64,000 nucleotides of DNA from Anaerocolumna jejuensis DSM 15929 (GTDB taxonomy: Bacteria; Bacillota; Clostridia; Lachnospirales; Lachnospiraceae): assembly GCF_900142215.1 (NCBI RefSeq), contig NZ_FRAC01000021.1, positions 62,001 through 126,000 on the forward strand. The letters run 5' to 3'. Below the pieces are notes generated by a model that was not told the DNA's origin, ran no database searches, and saw nothing but the letters and a program-made list of their open reading frames with translations. Made by a program: the position numbers and the translations under genes. Shown one piece after another: positions 7,722 to 17,376 of the stretch (the stretch's first letter is position 1; each line of letters begins with the position of its first letter).

Positions 7722-9772
7722 TTAAATTTCAAGTAACTGCTCTAATTCTTCTATCCGATAGACCGGTTTTAAGCACATTTTATTTTCACACAGATAGTAA
7801 GCAGTTCTTTCCTCTATGGGATAATCCTTTGTAAAAGGAATAAGCTTACTTAGCTCCTCCTGATTTTCCGTGTTTTTCAGGATAACGGTCAGGTTCGGAA
7901 GAAAATGCTCTTTTAAAAGCTTTTCCAATCCCCGGTCCTCTTTCCCCGCTGTGACGCATACCAGCTCTTTTGCCGAATTTATATCAGACAGCATGACCTT
8001 CAGGGTAAAGCAGTGGGACATGGGATAGCGGATAACCTCCGATAAATATTGAAGCTGCAGGGCGGAGGCTTCCATTAGCTTCGCATCTCCGGTAAGTGCG
8101 GAAAGCCGTTTGAGTACATAGGCTGCCGCCGAATTGCCGGAGGGCAGGGCATTGTCCTCCGCTTCCTTGGGGCGGTAAATCAGGCTTTCCCCATCCTTTG
8201 CATACAGATAGAAGCCTCCCTCCTCCTTATCAAAGAAGAATTCCAGCATGGTCTGTGTGACTTTCAGTGCCCTGCTTAAATATACCGTTTCAAAGCTGCT
8301 GTCATACAGGGCCAGAAGAGCCATGGCATAAAAGGCATAATCCTCAAGGTGTCCTTCTCCTTTGCTGACCCCCTCTCTGTAATGAACCTTCAGCCTGTCC
8401 TTCTCCATCAGACGGCTTTCAATAAATTTGGCTCCTCTGACTGCCCTTTGCAGGTACTTATCCTTTCCCACGATGCGAAAAGCCTTGGCATAAGCCATAA
8501 TCATGAGGCTGTTCCAGGAGGTGAGCATCTTATCGTCTTTATGAAGCTTTGCCCTGTGAAGGCGGTATTCCCGCATCTTTCCGCAAAGCCTGTCAATCCT
8601 TTCATTACCGGTTTCCAAAAAGTTTCCCAGTTCAACAGCCTTAATCCGGTTGGGAATGCTCTTACCCTCAAAATTTCCCTTTTCTGAAATATCAAAGTAT
8701 CCGTTAAAATAATTTCCTTCTTTCTCTCCCAGCACCTCCAGCACTTCCTCAGGGGTAAAAACATAGTATTTTCCTTCTTCTCCCTGGCTGTCCGCGTCCT
8801 GGGCACAGAAAAAGCCTCCTTCCCCGGCGGTAAGCTCTCTGTCGACGTACTCTATAATCCTTTCCGCTACTTCCAGATAGGGCGCCTTTCCGGTAATCTG
8901 ACCGCATTCCAGATAAGCGGTTACCAGCATGGCATTATCATAAAGCATCTTCTCAAAATGAGGAACCAGATAGACAGGGTCCGTGGAATATCTGGAAAAC
9001 CCATATCCGATATGGTCAAAGATTCCTCCCCGGTACAGGGCAGTAAGGGTATATTCTGCCATTTGCAGGGCCTCCCGGTCCTTATAATAGGTATAATACT
9101 CCAAAAGGAACATAAGATTATGAGGCGTGGGGAACTTCGGCGCTCTGCCAAACCCTCCGTTAACCTTATCAAAATATTTCTTTAAATAATCCATTCCTCT
9201 TTCCGTCAGTTCCTTTAAGGATACCTTATTATTTCTCTTTTCCTCTGCCAGCGCTTTTATAATATCTTCACCCGTCTGTATAAGCTCTTCCCTGGAATCC
9301 TCCCAGGCTTTCTTTACAGCCCGTATCAAGTCCAAAAAGCCAGTCATCTGGTAATTGGAGTTCTTCGGGAAATAGGTTCCTGCATAAAAGGGCTTCTGGT
9401 CCGGCGACATAAAAATACTTAAAGGCCAGCCTCCCTCCCCTGTAAAGCTTATACAGGCGGACATATATATACTGTCGATATCGGGACGTTCTTCCCTGTC
9501 AACCTTAATGGAAATAAAGTTGGCATTCAGATACTCCGCTATCTCTTTATCTTCAAAGGATTCGTGTGCCATTACATGGCACCAATGACAAACAGTTTAC
9601 TGCACCCACGTCAGGAGTACCCAATAGATAAGAAAATCGGCTTATTCTCAGCCTTTGCTTTCGTAAATGCTTGTTCACACCAAGGCCACCAGTCAACTGG
9701 ATTATAAGCGTGTTGAAGTAGATAAGGACTTTTTTCATGTATTAATCTATTGGGTATCTTGCTAGTTGTCAT
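7722..9772 (-). pseudogene. Thioredoxin-fold/YyaL (DUF255) protein, broken by a 23-nt insertion
   Basis: The intact family protein is about 680 aa: a thioredoxin-like domain followed by an alpha/alpha toroid resembling N-acylglucosamine epimerases. The start is the ATG at 9770-9772 after AAGGAGGTG, giving NRLIHEKSPYLLQHAYNPVD and FLSIGYS, then a TGA at 9611-9613. The frame resumes with CHWCHVMAHESFEDKE and continues normally to 7722 (the 616-residue frame from MAHESF at 9572). Between GYS and CHWC there are 23 nt (9591-9613) where the family has a single Thr codon. The net +20 shifts the frame directly before the CxxC motif. The long C-terminal frame is well preserved, so the lesion is recent. 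Translation restarting at 9572 would lack the CHWC motif and a ribosome binding site. Confidence 0.85.
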
Positions 9773-9818
9773 AGGGCATCACCTCCTTAAATAAAAATAT
9801 ATCCTTATTATACCCAAA

Positions 9819-9850
9819 CAAAAAGTGACTATGTAAGCCACATAGCCACT
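9819..9850 (-). terminator. Intrinsic terminator (minus strand)
   Basis: On the minus strand AGTGGCTATGT pairs with ACATAGTCACT and is followed by TTTTTG. It directly follows the serine-recombinase remnant and precedes the YyaL-type gene. Confidence 0.75.
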
Positions 9851-9855
9851 AATTT

Positions 9856-9996
9856 TTATTTGAACCTAATCTCAATCGTCAAACTATTTTCAACATACCT
9901 ATAGTCTATATGCTCAATTATCGTCTTGTATAGTTCATTTTGTTCTTCCCAAGTCAATAGAGGATTACTCATTAAAGTTTGAAACTCATTAAGCAT
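9856..9996 (-). pseudogene. C-terminal remnant of a large serine recombinase
   Basis: A 46-codon frame (MLNEFQTLMSNPLLTW, then EEQNELYKTIIEHIDY, ending in LTIEIRFK) resembles the extreme C-terminus of large serine recombinases of integrative elements, where a helical segment is followed by an I-x-V/I-x-F strand. Upstream sequence to 10097 is not in one consistent frame with it. The catalytic domain is absent. It marks a former integration near the disrupted YyaL-type gene. Together with its terminator it fills the 325-base gap 9773-10097. Confidence 0.5.
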
Positions 9997-10097
9997 ACAT
10001 CCCCGTGACACTTGACTTAAAACGGTTTTCAAAAGAGTTATCTATCATTTTACGCCACGAAAGTCTTACCAATTGTTCTTCTTTATTTAAATGGTTT

Positions 10098-10922
10098 TCA
10101 CTTATATAAGCTAATAATATCCTTCACAAATATTTCTTCATTTTTAAATTGAATTTTATTATTGCTTAAAAATCCATCCAATGATTGGATTGTTTTTTCG
10201 ATAATAGAAATTTTCCATTTTTTGCTTGAATCTTTTTTAAAACTAATATAAATTTCATTTTTTAATGGTTCATATACTATTGAACACCGAGTATCCTCCC
10301 GACTAGTTTTACTTAAAACTTCAAAGGCTTCATTTATTCCAAAGCTATGAATATTATTATGAATATATTCATGAGCACAAATATATCTATCAGCACCTAT
10401 ACCATATACTTTATTATAGTTTGCATCCTTAAAATCCCCATTTGGAAAATTAGTCATAATAATAAAATCATTATGAATAGGACTTACTATATTTGTATCA
10501 TTTCCTTCTTCCAGAATAAATGCATCACCAGTTTTATCAGCGATAATAGTATGCAGCCCTAAATCTGGGAATAATGGATTTTTAGGATACGAGATTACTC
10601 TTTTATTAAGCATTGCAAAAAATTCAGATGTTTTTCTTGTTTTCTTTAGCGCCTCATCAAAAATATCAAAAGCAAACCAATCATTTTCGTTACAGCTTGA
10701 TTTAAAACCTGGACTATATTCTACTGCTTGAGTACAGATAAAAAGACCCTCACTATTAAAACCAGCGATATCCCTGTATTTGTTATCTGCTAAGCCTGAA
10801 AAGTAAAATAAGTTCATATCATTATAACTATTGACTTTTAGTTTTAAATCAATATCATCAGCATCGAAATTCATACCATAAATAGCTTTTTCTTGACTGT
10901 ATACTGCAAAACTTGTACACAT
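10098..10922 (-). CDS. Linear amide C-N hydrolase (choloylglycine hydrolase-like Ntn family)
   Basis: 274 aa. It starts MCTSFAVYS, so removal of Met exposes Cys2, the nucleophile of Ntn hydrolases of the bile-salt hydrolase/penicillin V acylase type. The start at 10920-10922 follows AAAAGGAGG by 7 nt and is required for catalysis; the longer frame to 10955 would bury the Cys. IYGMNFDADD and the later GLHTIIADKTGDAFILE and IMTNFPN match family blocks. There is no clear signal peptide. The substrate may be a bile salt, N-acyl amino acid or acyl-homoserine lactone and cannot be decided. The gene is AT-rich compared with the wider region and is surrounded by decayed genes. Confidence 0.75.
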   Translation of the reverse strand: MCTSFAVYSQEKAIYGMNFDADDIDLKLKVNSYNDMNLFYFSGLADNKYRDIAGFNSEGLFICTQAVEYSPGFKSSCNENDWFAFDIFDEALKKTRKTSEFFAMLNKRVISYPKNPLFPDLGLHTIIADKTGDAFILEEGNDTNIVSPIHNDFIIMTNFPNGDFKDANYNKVYGIGADRYICAHEYIHNNIHSFGINEAFEVLSKTSREDTRCSIVYEPLKNEIYISFKKDSSKKWKISIIEKTIQSLDGFLSNNKIQFKNEEIFVKDIISLYK

Positions 10923-11082
10923 TTTGGAACCTCCTTTTATATATAATTTTGTCATATAATATGCTTAGAGTATTTAGAGAACCATTTAGCTATTTTACTA
11001 TTGGCTTCACCACTTTCTTAAACTTCCATCCATATGATATCACCAGGCATCTTGATAGTTCAACCTTAAACATTTTTAAGAA

Positions 11083-11531
11083 TCAAAAATGCACCACGTT
11101 TATTAGTTCATATAATTTTTCATCAGCCATATCAGCGATTGTTAAGAAATCAGGGACTTGATATAACTCGCTGGTTAGGGATTTCATAGGCCGCTCAAGA
11201 AAACAAATAGAACAGGAAAAATATAATTTTGAATTTGGCAGAAGGAAGCTTACTACTTCACCATAAGAGGATGGTTTATTCCCGCAGGGTTCGCCAATTA
11301 CTTTAGCTAACCGATTATCCTGCAGTATAAATGATTATATAGATATTTTAAATCAGCTTTGGCTTCTTCTATGGTAAAGAATTGATTTAGAGTTACATCT
11401 TGCTTTTCCCATCTAAGTATACTTCCCCGGTAGGGATTAATTAATATATGTATTAAAACAGCAGATAAAATTAAAAATAATAAAACAATCAATATCTTTA
11501 CTACGCAGCCAGTTGGTTTCTTGTTTTTCAT
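11083..11531 (-). pseudogene. S41-family peptidase with internal deletion
   Basis: The 5' part encodes a membrane anchor (MKNKKPTGCVVKILIV, hydrophobic to about residue 29) and the start of an S41 N-terminal helical region (FTIEEAKADLKYLYNHL), then stops at 11307. A few bases upstream of that stop, in another frame, the C-terminal part begins: LAKVIGEPCGNKPSSYGEVV, then SFLLPNSKLYF and FLERP, and runs to a TGA at 11083-11085. The middle of the protein, including the catalytic Ser region, is missing. A single out-of-frame deletion explains this. Confidence 0.75.
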
Positions 11532-11534
11532 TTA

Positions 11535-11567
11535 TAAAAACCCCACAGAATTGAGTGAGGTTTAGGA
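11535..11567 (-). terminator. Intrinsic terminator of the flavin reductase gene
   Basis: On the minus strand ACCTCAC pairs with GTGGGGT around TCAATTCT and is followed by TTTTAT. It lies between the flavin reductase gene and the S41 remnant. Confidence 0.75.
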
Positions 11568-11603
11568 TTTAGAATTTATTTACCTTCAATATGTAGAAAA
11601 TGC

Positions 11604-12275
11604 TTATTTTGTAATCCAAGGAATTGGATTCCCTTGCTCCAATATACCTGGCCCGAAAGGTGTTGTTTCTCCTGTTTCCGGATTGGTTGGTTGGTCAATT
11701 TGAAACAAAAAACCGCTCTTTCCGTATCTGCCGAGTTTGCTTTGGTCGTAGCGTTCGCTATCCATGCAAATGTTGACGGCTTTCAATGCAACCGCCACTT
11801 CCTGGCTTCCCTCGAAAAGCTCATGTTCCCATAAAAATTCACATTCGATATTCAAAAAACATTCTTTGATTCGCGGTGCGTTGACCTTTGAGGCTTTCTC
11901 CGCCGTTAAGCCGGAGGCGGTGATTTCATCAGTTTCAAACTGATTATTGCCAATCGTTTTAATACAGCGGTCATAAATGTCGTTTGAAGGGAAATTTAAT
12001 ACACACACCTTCGTTTCTTTCAATGATTGATACATATGCCCGCCTTTATCGACTTTTCCCATGATACAGATGAAGTTGTCAGCTCCGCTTCCCGCAAAGG
12101 TAGACCAAGATTGTAGACAGGCGTTTTCCTTACCGTTCGATTTCCAACCTGTGACGACGAATACCAACGACGGCATGGCTGTCACAAAATCATACCATGA
12201 CATATTGCCGCAGGCTGCCAAGTATTGCTCCGTAAATCTCTCTGGCCTTTCAATAATAGAAATTTCCTTTTTCAT
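11604..12275 (-). CDS. Flavin reductase family protein (FMN-binding split barrel)
   Basis: 223 aa. The split-barrel pattern of flavin reductase-like proteins is visible: VTAMPSLVFVVTGWKSNGKENA, followed by STFAGSG and VCVLNFPSNDIYDRCIKTIG, which places FMN in a dimeric barrel. The start at 12273-12275 follows AAAAGGGAGA; the frame extends to 12302 without a better site. Members reduce flavins or bind FMN/F420-like cofactors in the cytosol; the exact substrate is unknown. It is a single-gene unit with its own terminator. The 204-base gap upstream holds no recognised gene. Confidence 0.8.
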   Translation of the reverse strand: MKKEISIIERPERFTEQYLAACGNMSWYDFVTAMPSLVFVVTGWKSNGKENACLQSWSTFAGSGADNFICIMGKVDKGGHMYQSLKETKVCVLNFPSNDIYDRCIKTIGNNQFETDEITASGLTAEKASKVNAPRIKECFLNIECEFLWEHELFEGSQEVAVALKAVNICMDSERYDQSKLGRYGKSGFLFQIDQPTNPETGETTPFGPGILEQGNPIPWITK

Positions 12276-12479
12276 AATGAATCTCCCTTTTATTTCAATC
12301 ATAACACAGCAAACACGACAGCAGTGTGTCCTGTTTGATAATATAAATACTCTTCAAATATTATATGATTTAAAACAATAATTTCCAGAAAATAATAACC
12401 TGGAATTATTTACAGTATTTTGTAATGAATCAAGTGCATATGCATATGATAGAATTAATAAAACGAATAAAGAGTATGC

Positions 12480-13778
12480 ATGACAATACATGTTGTCCAA
12501 CCCGGTGAAACCATTAATTCAATATCAGCTTATTATAATATTCCTGCCGAAAGATTAATACTGGAAAATGGTATAATGAATCCTGACAATCTGGCAGTTG
12601 GCCAAACTATCGTTATTGTCCAGCCTGAAACCGTCTATACTGTGCAGGCCGGAGATACTTTGATGAGCATCGCTGAACAACAGGGCGTTTCTGTTATGGA
12701 ATTATTACGAAATAATCCCTATCTTTCCGGCAGAGAATTTTTATATCCCGGCGAAACCCTGGTCATAACTTATCAAACAAATAAAACCGTAACACTCGCT
12801 ACCAGCGGTTATATATTTCCCTATATAGACAGGAATGTTTTAATAAAGACCCTTCCCTTTTTATCCTATCTGACTATCTTCAATTACAGAGCTACAAGTG
12901 ATGGAGATATCATTATGGGAGATGATGACACAGACCTTGTACAATTGGCTAAAATCTATGGTGTGGCACCCATGATGTTTGTCTCTACTTTTACGGAAGA
13001 GGGTATAAGCAGCAGTGAAGTGGCTTACAATATTTTAAGCAGCATGGCAGTACAGGATCATCTTATTGAAAATGCCCTTCAGCTTGTGGAATCGAAAGGT
13101 TACTATGGTATAAACATATATGCTGAATACGTTACCTTTAATAACATAGATTTAGTTGCTGATTATCTGAAAAGAGCAGCGGATATCTTCCACGCAGCAG
13201 GATACAGGATAGTGGTAACCGTAACACCAAATATGAATATTGAAAGCCAGGGGGTTAGCTTTGAAAGAATTGATTATTCAAAATTATCCGTCTATGTAGA
13301 TGGTATTATCTTTGCTTCGTATAACTGGGGGAGGTCCTACAGCTTTCCAAGTCCGATTTCTCCTGTAAATGTATTAACAGAATTGATAAATTATGCAGTC
13401 AGTATCCTACCTTCTGAAAAAATTTTTTTAGGTATCACCACTATAGGCTACGATTGGCAGATTCCCTATGTTCCCGGTGTCACCGGAGCAAATGCCATAA
13501 CTTATGACAGTGCCATACAAATCGCGGCTGAAAATGGCATAGCAATACAATTTAACGAGCCGGCCCAGGCGCCTTATTTCTACTATGCTGACAGCAATGG
13601 GGTATTACATGTAGTATGGTTTATAGATGCCAGAGGTTTTGATACCAGAGCCCAGCTGGCAGCAGAATATGAACTTCAGGGCCTATCTCTTTGGACAATT
13701 ATGTATTTCAATACTCAAATGTGGTTTATTATTAATACACAATATAATATAGTAAAAGTCATGAACATTGTTCTCTAA
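12480..13778 (+). CDS. LysM-GH18 spore cortex/germination hydrolase (SleL/YaaH-like)
   Basis: 432 aa: two LysM repeats (about 2-47 and 52-97) then a GH18 TIM barrel. The domain order matches SleL/YaaH proteins that act on cortex peptidoglycan during spore germination. There is no signal peptide, as usual for spore-coat-localised members. In the GH18 DxxDxDxE region the sequence is GINIYAEYV: E216 (proton donor) is kept, but the position two residues before it, usually Asp, is Tyr214. No strong ribosome binding site precedes the ATG. Upstream, CATATGATA at 12443-12451 fits a sporulation sigma -10 pattern (CATAnnnTA), a weak hint of mother-cell expression. Confidence 0.85.
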   Translation: MTIHVVQPGETINSISAYYNIPAERLILENGIMNPDNLAVGQTIVIVQPETVYTVQAGDTLMSIAEQQGVSVMELLRNNPYLSGREFLYPGETLVITYQTNKTVTLATSGYIFPYIDRNVLIKTLPFLSYLTIFNYRATSDGDIIMGDDDTDLVQLAKIYGVAPMMFVSTFTEEGISSSEVAYNILSSMAVQDHLIENALQLVESKGYYGINIYAEYVTFNNIDLVADYLKRAADIFHAAGYRIVVTVTPNMNIESQGVSFERIDYSKLSVYVDGIIFASYNWGRSYSFPSPISPVNVLTELINYAVSILPSEKIFLGITTIGYDWQIPYVPGVTGANAITYDSAIQIAAENGIAIQFNEPAQAPYFYYADSNGVLHVVWFIDARGFDTRAQLAAEYELQGLSLWTIMYFNTQMWFIINTQYNIVKVMNIVL

Positions 13779-13926
13779 CACGGGGACCAACTGCTGTGTG
13801 AAGGAATTTTCCAACCTTTTTGCTTGTATTTTTTCAGTTTTGAATTTATAATTGAACGGGGCAAACGTCCTATATCAAATCCTTCCCACCCCCAACTAAT
13901 TTAATTGAACACACGGAGGCCGACAA

Positions 13927-15672
13927 ATGAAAAAAAGTATTAAGAAAAACATGATGTTAAAAGATAAACTCCTTAAAAACGTAAGAGCTATTCTGATCAG
14001 CACGATTATTGCTTTGTTCCTGTTAGCAGGAATTGCTTTGCAATTATCCTATGATACGGCAATCACGGAGAAAAAGCAAAGCTTTGATATCGAAATAAAA
14101 ACGGCAACAGACAGTCTTATCAGTGCCCTTACAGCTAATTATCAGCGTTACGAAGCGGGAGATATCACAAAGGAAGAAGCCTTGTCCTCCTCCGAGAAAA
14201 TAGTCCGGGACAGCCGTTATAATAACGGAAACGGATATTTCTGGGCCGATATGGCTGACGGCTTATGCGTTGTACATATGAATCCTGAATATGAAGGAAC
14301 CAACCGTCTGGATGCTGTTGATAAGAAAGGGAATTATTATATCCGCAACCTTATGAAAGCTGCCGATAAGGGCACTAACTTTACGGAATTCTATTTTACC
14401 AAGCCAAATACCAGCGGTATTTTTCAAAAAAGAGCCTATACAGCTAAATTTGAACCTTATAACTGGTACATCAGTACCGGAAATTATTATGATGATATCA
14501 ATAAATCAATTCTCACCTTACGTGCAAAACAGACAACCTCCGATATTATCTTAATATTGGCCAGCTTATTATGCTTATTAATCGGTACCCGCCAATTAAA
14601 GAAAGTAATTGATAAGATAACGCAGCCCCTTACTACTGTTACCAGCCGGCTGCATCTGCTGTCACAGGGTGACGTACATACGCCGGGTTCCGAAAATATC
14701 ACGGAAACCGATGAAACAGGAATTTTGGCAGAGGCTGAAAACAGCCTGATAAAGCAGCTGCAAATGATTGTAGAGGATATCTCCGTTAACCTGCAAAAAA
14801 TTTCCTCCGGTGATTTAAGAATCCATACTGCCAAAGATTATTCCGGTGATTTTGTTCCCATTCAAAAATCCATAAAAAATATTACCGCCTATTTAAATAC
14901 GGTTCTCCTATCCATAAACCAGGCCTCCAATCAAGTAAAAAGCGGTGCGGAGCAGGTAGCCGACACGTCCAGAACCCTTGCCGAGGGAGCTACGGAGCAG
15001 GCAGGCGTTATCGAGGAGCTGTCCGCGTCCCTGGATGAAATCTCCTCCCATGTAGAGAAGAATACAACAAGTGTGGACAAGGCATCCGATTATACCCGCC
15101 TGATTATAGACAAAGCCAACGAAGGTAATGAAAAAATGCGGAACTTACTGACAGCAATGGAAAATATCGACCGTACTTCCCAGGAAATCAGCGGTATTAA
15201 CAAAGCTATCGGAGCAATTGCCGCAAGGACAAACCTTCTTGCTTTAAATGCGGCAATCGAATCTGCCCGTTTAGGGAACGAAGGCAAGGGCTTTGCCGTG
15301 GTAGCCGAGGAAATGCGTGAGCTGGCGGCTCAATCCGCAAGTGCTGTAAGTGAGACCGAAAATCTGATCAACACCTCCCTTGAGGCAGTTGCAAATGGTT
15401 CCAAAAATACTGCCGAAACGGCAAATGAGCTGAAAGACATAACAGATATGATTAAACGATTTACAGATATCATGAAAGAAATCGACTCCGAAAGCAGGCA
15501 GCAGAATAATGAATTAAAGCAGATTACCCAGGGTATTGGCCAGATATCTGCCATTATTCAAAACAATGTTTCAGCTGCCGAAGAGTGCTCTGCTTTCAGT
15601 GAGGATTTAAATACACAGGCTGTATTGCTGTTTGAAAATGTTGATAAATTCAAGTTATCCGGCAGTAAGTAA
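13927..15672 (+). CDS. Methyl-accepting chemotaxis protein with single Cache domain
   Basis: 581 aa. TM1 is at about 20-42. A periplasmic-type sCache_2 sensor follows (about 45-195), with GNGYFWADM, GTNRLD and NWYISTGNYYDD. TM2 is at about 208-222, then a HAMP segment (QPLTTVTSRL) and a C-terminal signalling hairpin with the conserved tip IGAIAARTNLLALNAAIESA (about 430-450). It senses a small ligand outside the cell and signals to CheA. The ATG follows ACGGAGG by 8 nt. No che genes are nearby, so it is an orphan receptor of a system encoded elsewhere. A large nested hairpin terminator follows. Confidence 0.95.
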   Translation: MKKSIKKNMMLKDKLLKNVRAILISTIIALFLLAGIALQLSYDTAITEKKQSFDIEIKTATDSLISALTANYQRYEAGDITKEEALSSSEKIVRDSRYNNGNGYFWADMADGLCVVHMNPEYEGTNRLDAVDKKGNYYIRNLMKAADKGTNFTEFYFTKPNTSGIFQKRAYTAKFEPYNWYISTGNYYDDINKSILTLRAKQTTSDIILILASLLCLLIGTRQLKKVIDKITQPLTTVTSRLHLLSQGDVHTPGSENITETDETGILAEAENSLIKQLQMIVEDISVNLQKISSGDLRIHTAKDYSGDFVPIQKSIKNITAYLNTVLLSINQASNQVKSGAEQVADTSRTLAEGATEQAGVIEELSASLDEISSHVEKNTTSVDKASDYTRLIIDKANEGNEKMRNLLTAMENIDRTSQEISGINKAIGAIAARTNLLALNAAIESARLGNEGKGFAVVAEEMRELAAQSASAVSETENLINTSLEAVANGSKNTAETANELKDITDMIKRFTDIMKEIDSESRQQNNELKQITQGIGQISAIIQNNVSAAEECSAFSEDLNTQAVLLFENVDKFKLSGSK

Positions 15673-15738
15673 TACCGGCTGCAACAGGTAATACTAGCTA
15701 CAGCAAATAATACTAATTGCCTTAGGAGATGACACTGC

Positions 15739-15832
15739 AAAACGGAAGCTCTCACCCTTTTCTTCCTATTGTATAAAAGTTATATTACTTACTTTTATAC
15801 TTATAATGAAAAAAGCCGAGAGCTTCCGTTTT
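15739..15832. terminator. Nested bidirectional terminator hairpin
   Basis: The outer arms AAAACGGAAGCTCTC (15739-15753) and GAGAGCTTCCGTTTT (15818-15832) enclose an inner stem GTATAAAAGT/ACTTTTATAC (15771-15800). T-runs occur on both strands. It lies between the chemoreceptor and the convergent methyltransferase. Confidence 0.8.
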
Positions 15833-15944
15833 ATATCATATTATTATATAATATCTGCCGTTTTTTAATGTTGTCTCTTTCAATATTCAGTTGTAGGTGA
15901 ATTACCCTTAATATCCATATCACAGGCAAGTGTCCGCACTGTTC

Positions 15945-16709
15945 TTACTCCTTTACCGCCCTTGTTGCCATAAATTGCGGTATGTATTCTCCAATAGTTC
16001 CCTCTTCCCTATCCCTGTCTTCATAAATATCCGTCAGCCTAAAGCCTGCTTTTAGCTGTCCACCCAGCTGTTCCTCCATGCTGTGGCTAAATTGTATTCC
16101 TTCAAGATCATTCGCCATCTTCTCAACCCGCTCCTTTTCCATCTTAAGCGGGTTAAAAGGCAGTTTATTTACCACTGTGAAGGGTGCTCCTTCTTCAAAA
16201 AGGAAGTTGATACCGTTATCAAAGCCTGCCAGTAAAATACCGCCTTTCTTTAAGATGCGGAAGCACTCTTTCCAGACATGACAAACATCTTCTATGTAGC
16301 AATTGGAAACCGGATGAAATATCAGGTCAAAGCTTTCATCTGCAAAAGGAAGAGGTTGTGTCATATCTCCCTTGATGATAGCAATATCATAGCCCTCTCT
16401 TTGGGCTACTTCTCTTTCTGCCGCCAGCTGGCGGTCAGAATAATCAAATACCGTACATTCTGCCCCAAGTGCCGTGAATATCGGCATCTGCTGGCCGCCG
16501 CCGCTTGCAAGGCCCAAAAGCTTCTTATCTTTTAATTCACCAAACCATTCATGGGGGACAGTCATACAGGGTGTAAGGTATACTCCCCATTCTCCTTCTC
16601 TGGCCTTGGCATATTCCTCCCCTGATATGGGAACAGACCATATGGAGCCATTCTCTGCCCAGTTATCCCAGGTCTTAGCATTAATTTCAGTATACTTATC
16701 TTTCATCAT
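15945..16709 (-). CDS. Class I SAM-dependent methyltransferase
   Basis: 254 aa. Motif I is GLASGGGQQ, the acidic end of the second strand is in VFDYSDRQL, and ESFDLIFHPVSN with ILKKGGILLAGF completes the Rossmann core of Methyltransf_11/25-type enzymes. The N-terminal 70 residues are likely to cover the substrate. The start at 16707-16709 is chosen because AAGGA lies 9 nt upstream, whereas the ATG at 16718 abuts it. The substrate (small molecule or quinone-like) cannot be inferred. It is a single gene convergent with the chemoreceptor. Confidence 0.85.
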   Translation of the reverse strand: MMKDKYTEINAKTWDNWAENGSIWSVPISGEEYAKAREGEWGVYLTPCMTVPHEWFGELKDKKLLGLASGGGQQMPIFTALGAECTVFDYSDRQLAAEREVAQREGYDIAIIKGDMTQPLPFADESFDLIFHPVSNCYIEDVCHVWKECFRILKKGGILLAGFDNGINFLFEEGAPFTVVNKLPFNPLKMEKERVEKMANDLEGIQFSHSMEEQLGGQLKAGFRLTDIYEDRDREEGTIGEYIPQFMATRAVKE

Positions 16710-16850
16710 AACAGCCATTCCTTCCCATCCTGCTGCAAGATTGAGCCGGGGATTTCACAGGCACAATCTGCACAATCTAACTTATATTTACAGCCTAACA
16801 TAATGTTAAACAATTTTCTTTGTAATAAAATAGTTTAAAAATGTTTTACA

Positions 16851-16894
16851 CAAAAAAGGAGCTGCCGTAAAATTCATAGTTTTACAGCAGCTCC
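16851..16894 (-). terminator. Intrinsic terminator of the CD3324-like gene
   Basis: On the minus strand GGAGCTGCTGTAAAA pairs with TTTTACGGCAGCTCC and is followed by TTTTTTG. It directly follows the 88-aa regulator gene. Confidence 0.9.
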
Positions 16895-16898
16895 AGTA

Positions 16899-17165
16899 TC
16901 AGTTTTTCTGATATATAATTCTTTTAATACTATCATAAGAAAGATGGAACTCTTCCATCAGCTCCTTTATCGTACAGCCTTCTTCTTTTCTCTGTCTGAT
17001 TTTTTCATTCCTTTGCCGTAATTCTTCTCTGATGGCAGTCCTGCTGCCCCACTTACAGCGTTCATTCTTTGGCAGGGGAATATAAATCAAGCCTCCTCCA
17101 AAGTATTTTTGTATCTCTTCCAGGATATTATCCGGTAATATCTCTTTTCCATTTACATATGACAT
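16899..17165 (-). CDS. CD3324/Mor-like small DNA-binding protein
   Basis: 88 aa. The N-terminus MSYVNGKEILPDNILEEIQK, then GGGLIYIP, and the C-terminal helix-turn-helix (CTIKELMEEFHLSYDSIKRI, about 64-83) are typical of the CD3324 family, related to the Mor transcription activator. The basic middle (RTAIREELRQRNEKIRQRK) likely contacts DNA. The start follows AAGGAGCG. It has its own terminator and no obvious partner, so targets are unknown. Confidence 0.8.
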   Translation of the reverse strand: MSYVNGKEILPDNILEEIQKYFGGGLIYIPLPKNERCKWGSRTAIREELRQRNEKIRQRKEEGCTIKELMEEFHLSYDSIKRIIYQKN

Positions 17166-17376
17166 GCCTCTCGCTCCTTCTGATAAATTCCATCAGAGTG
17201 CAGCACATTTCATATTCATTGCGATTCGTTATCGCTCTATACAGGGAATCGCCAGTCTACATGTCCTGCGCTGCATAGAGCTTTTTGGGTGACTGGTTGG
17301 ATTTTCTGATAAATAACAGATATTCTAGCATTTTGACCCCTTTCATAAAAATCAGATCTATGGTTTTTCTGTAGTA

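Noticed and set aside
8349..9185. Several ORFs of 75-112 residues within the YyaL-type gene
   Set aside because: They are out-of-frame or antisense shadows of the clear DUF255 coding frame.
9611..9613. TGA in the YyaL-type gene read as selenocysteine
   Set aside because: Reading through gives a frame that does not rejoin CHWCHV. The +20 shift means a lesion, not recoding.
13779..13926. Possible riboswitch ahead of the chemoreceptor gene
   Set aside because: A GGGGCAAAC stretch was considered, but no known riboswitch core or paired stems were seen.
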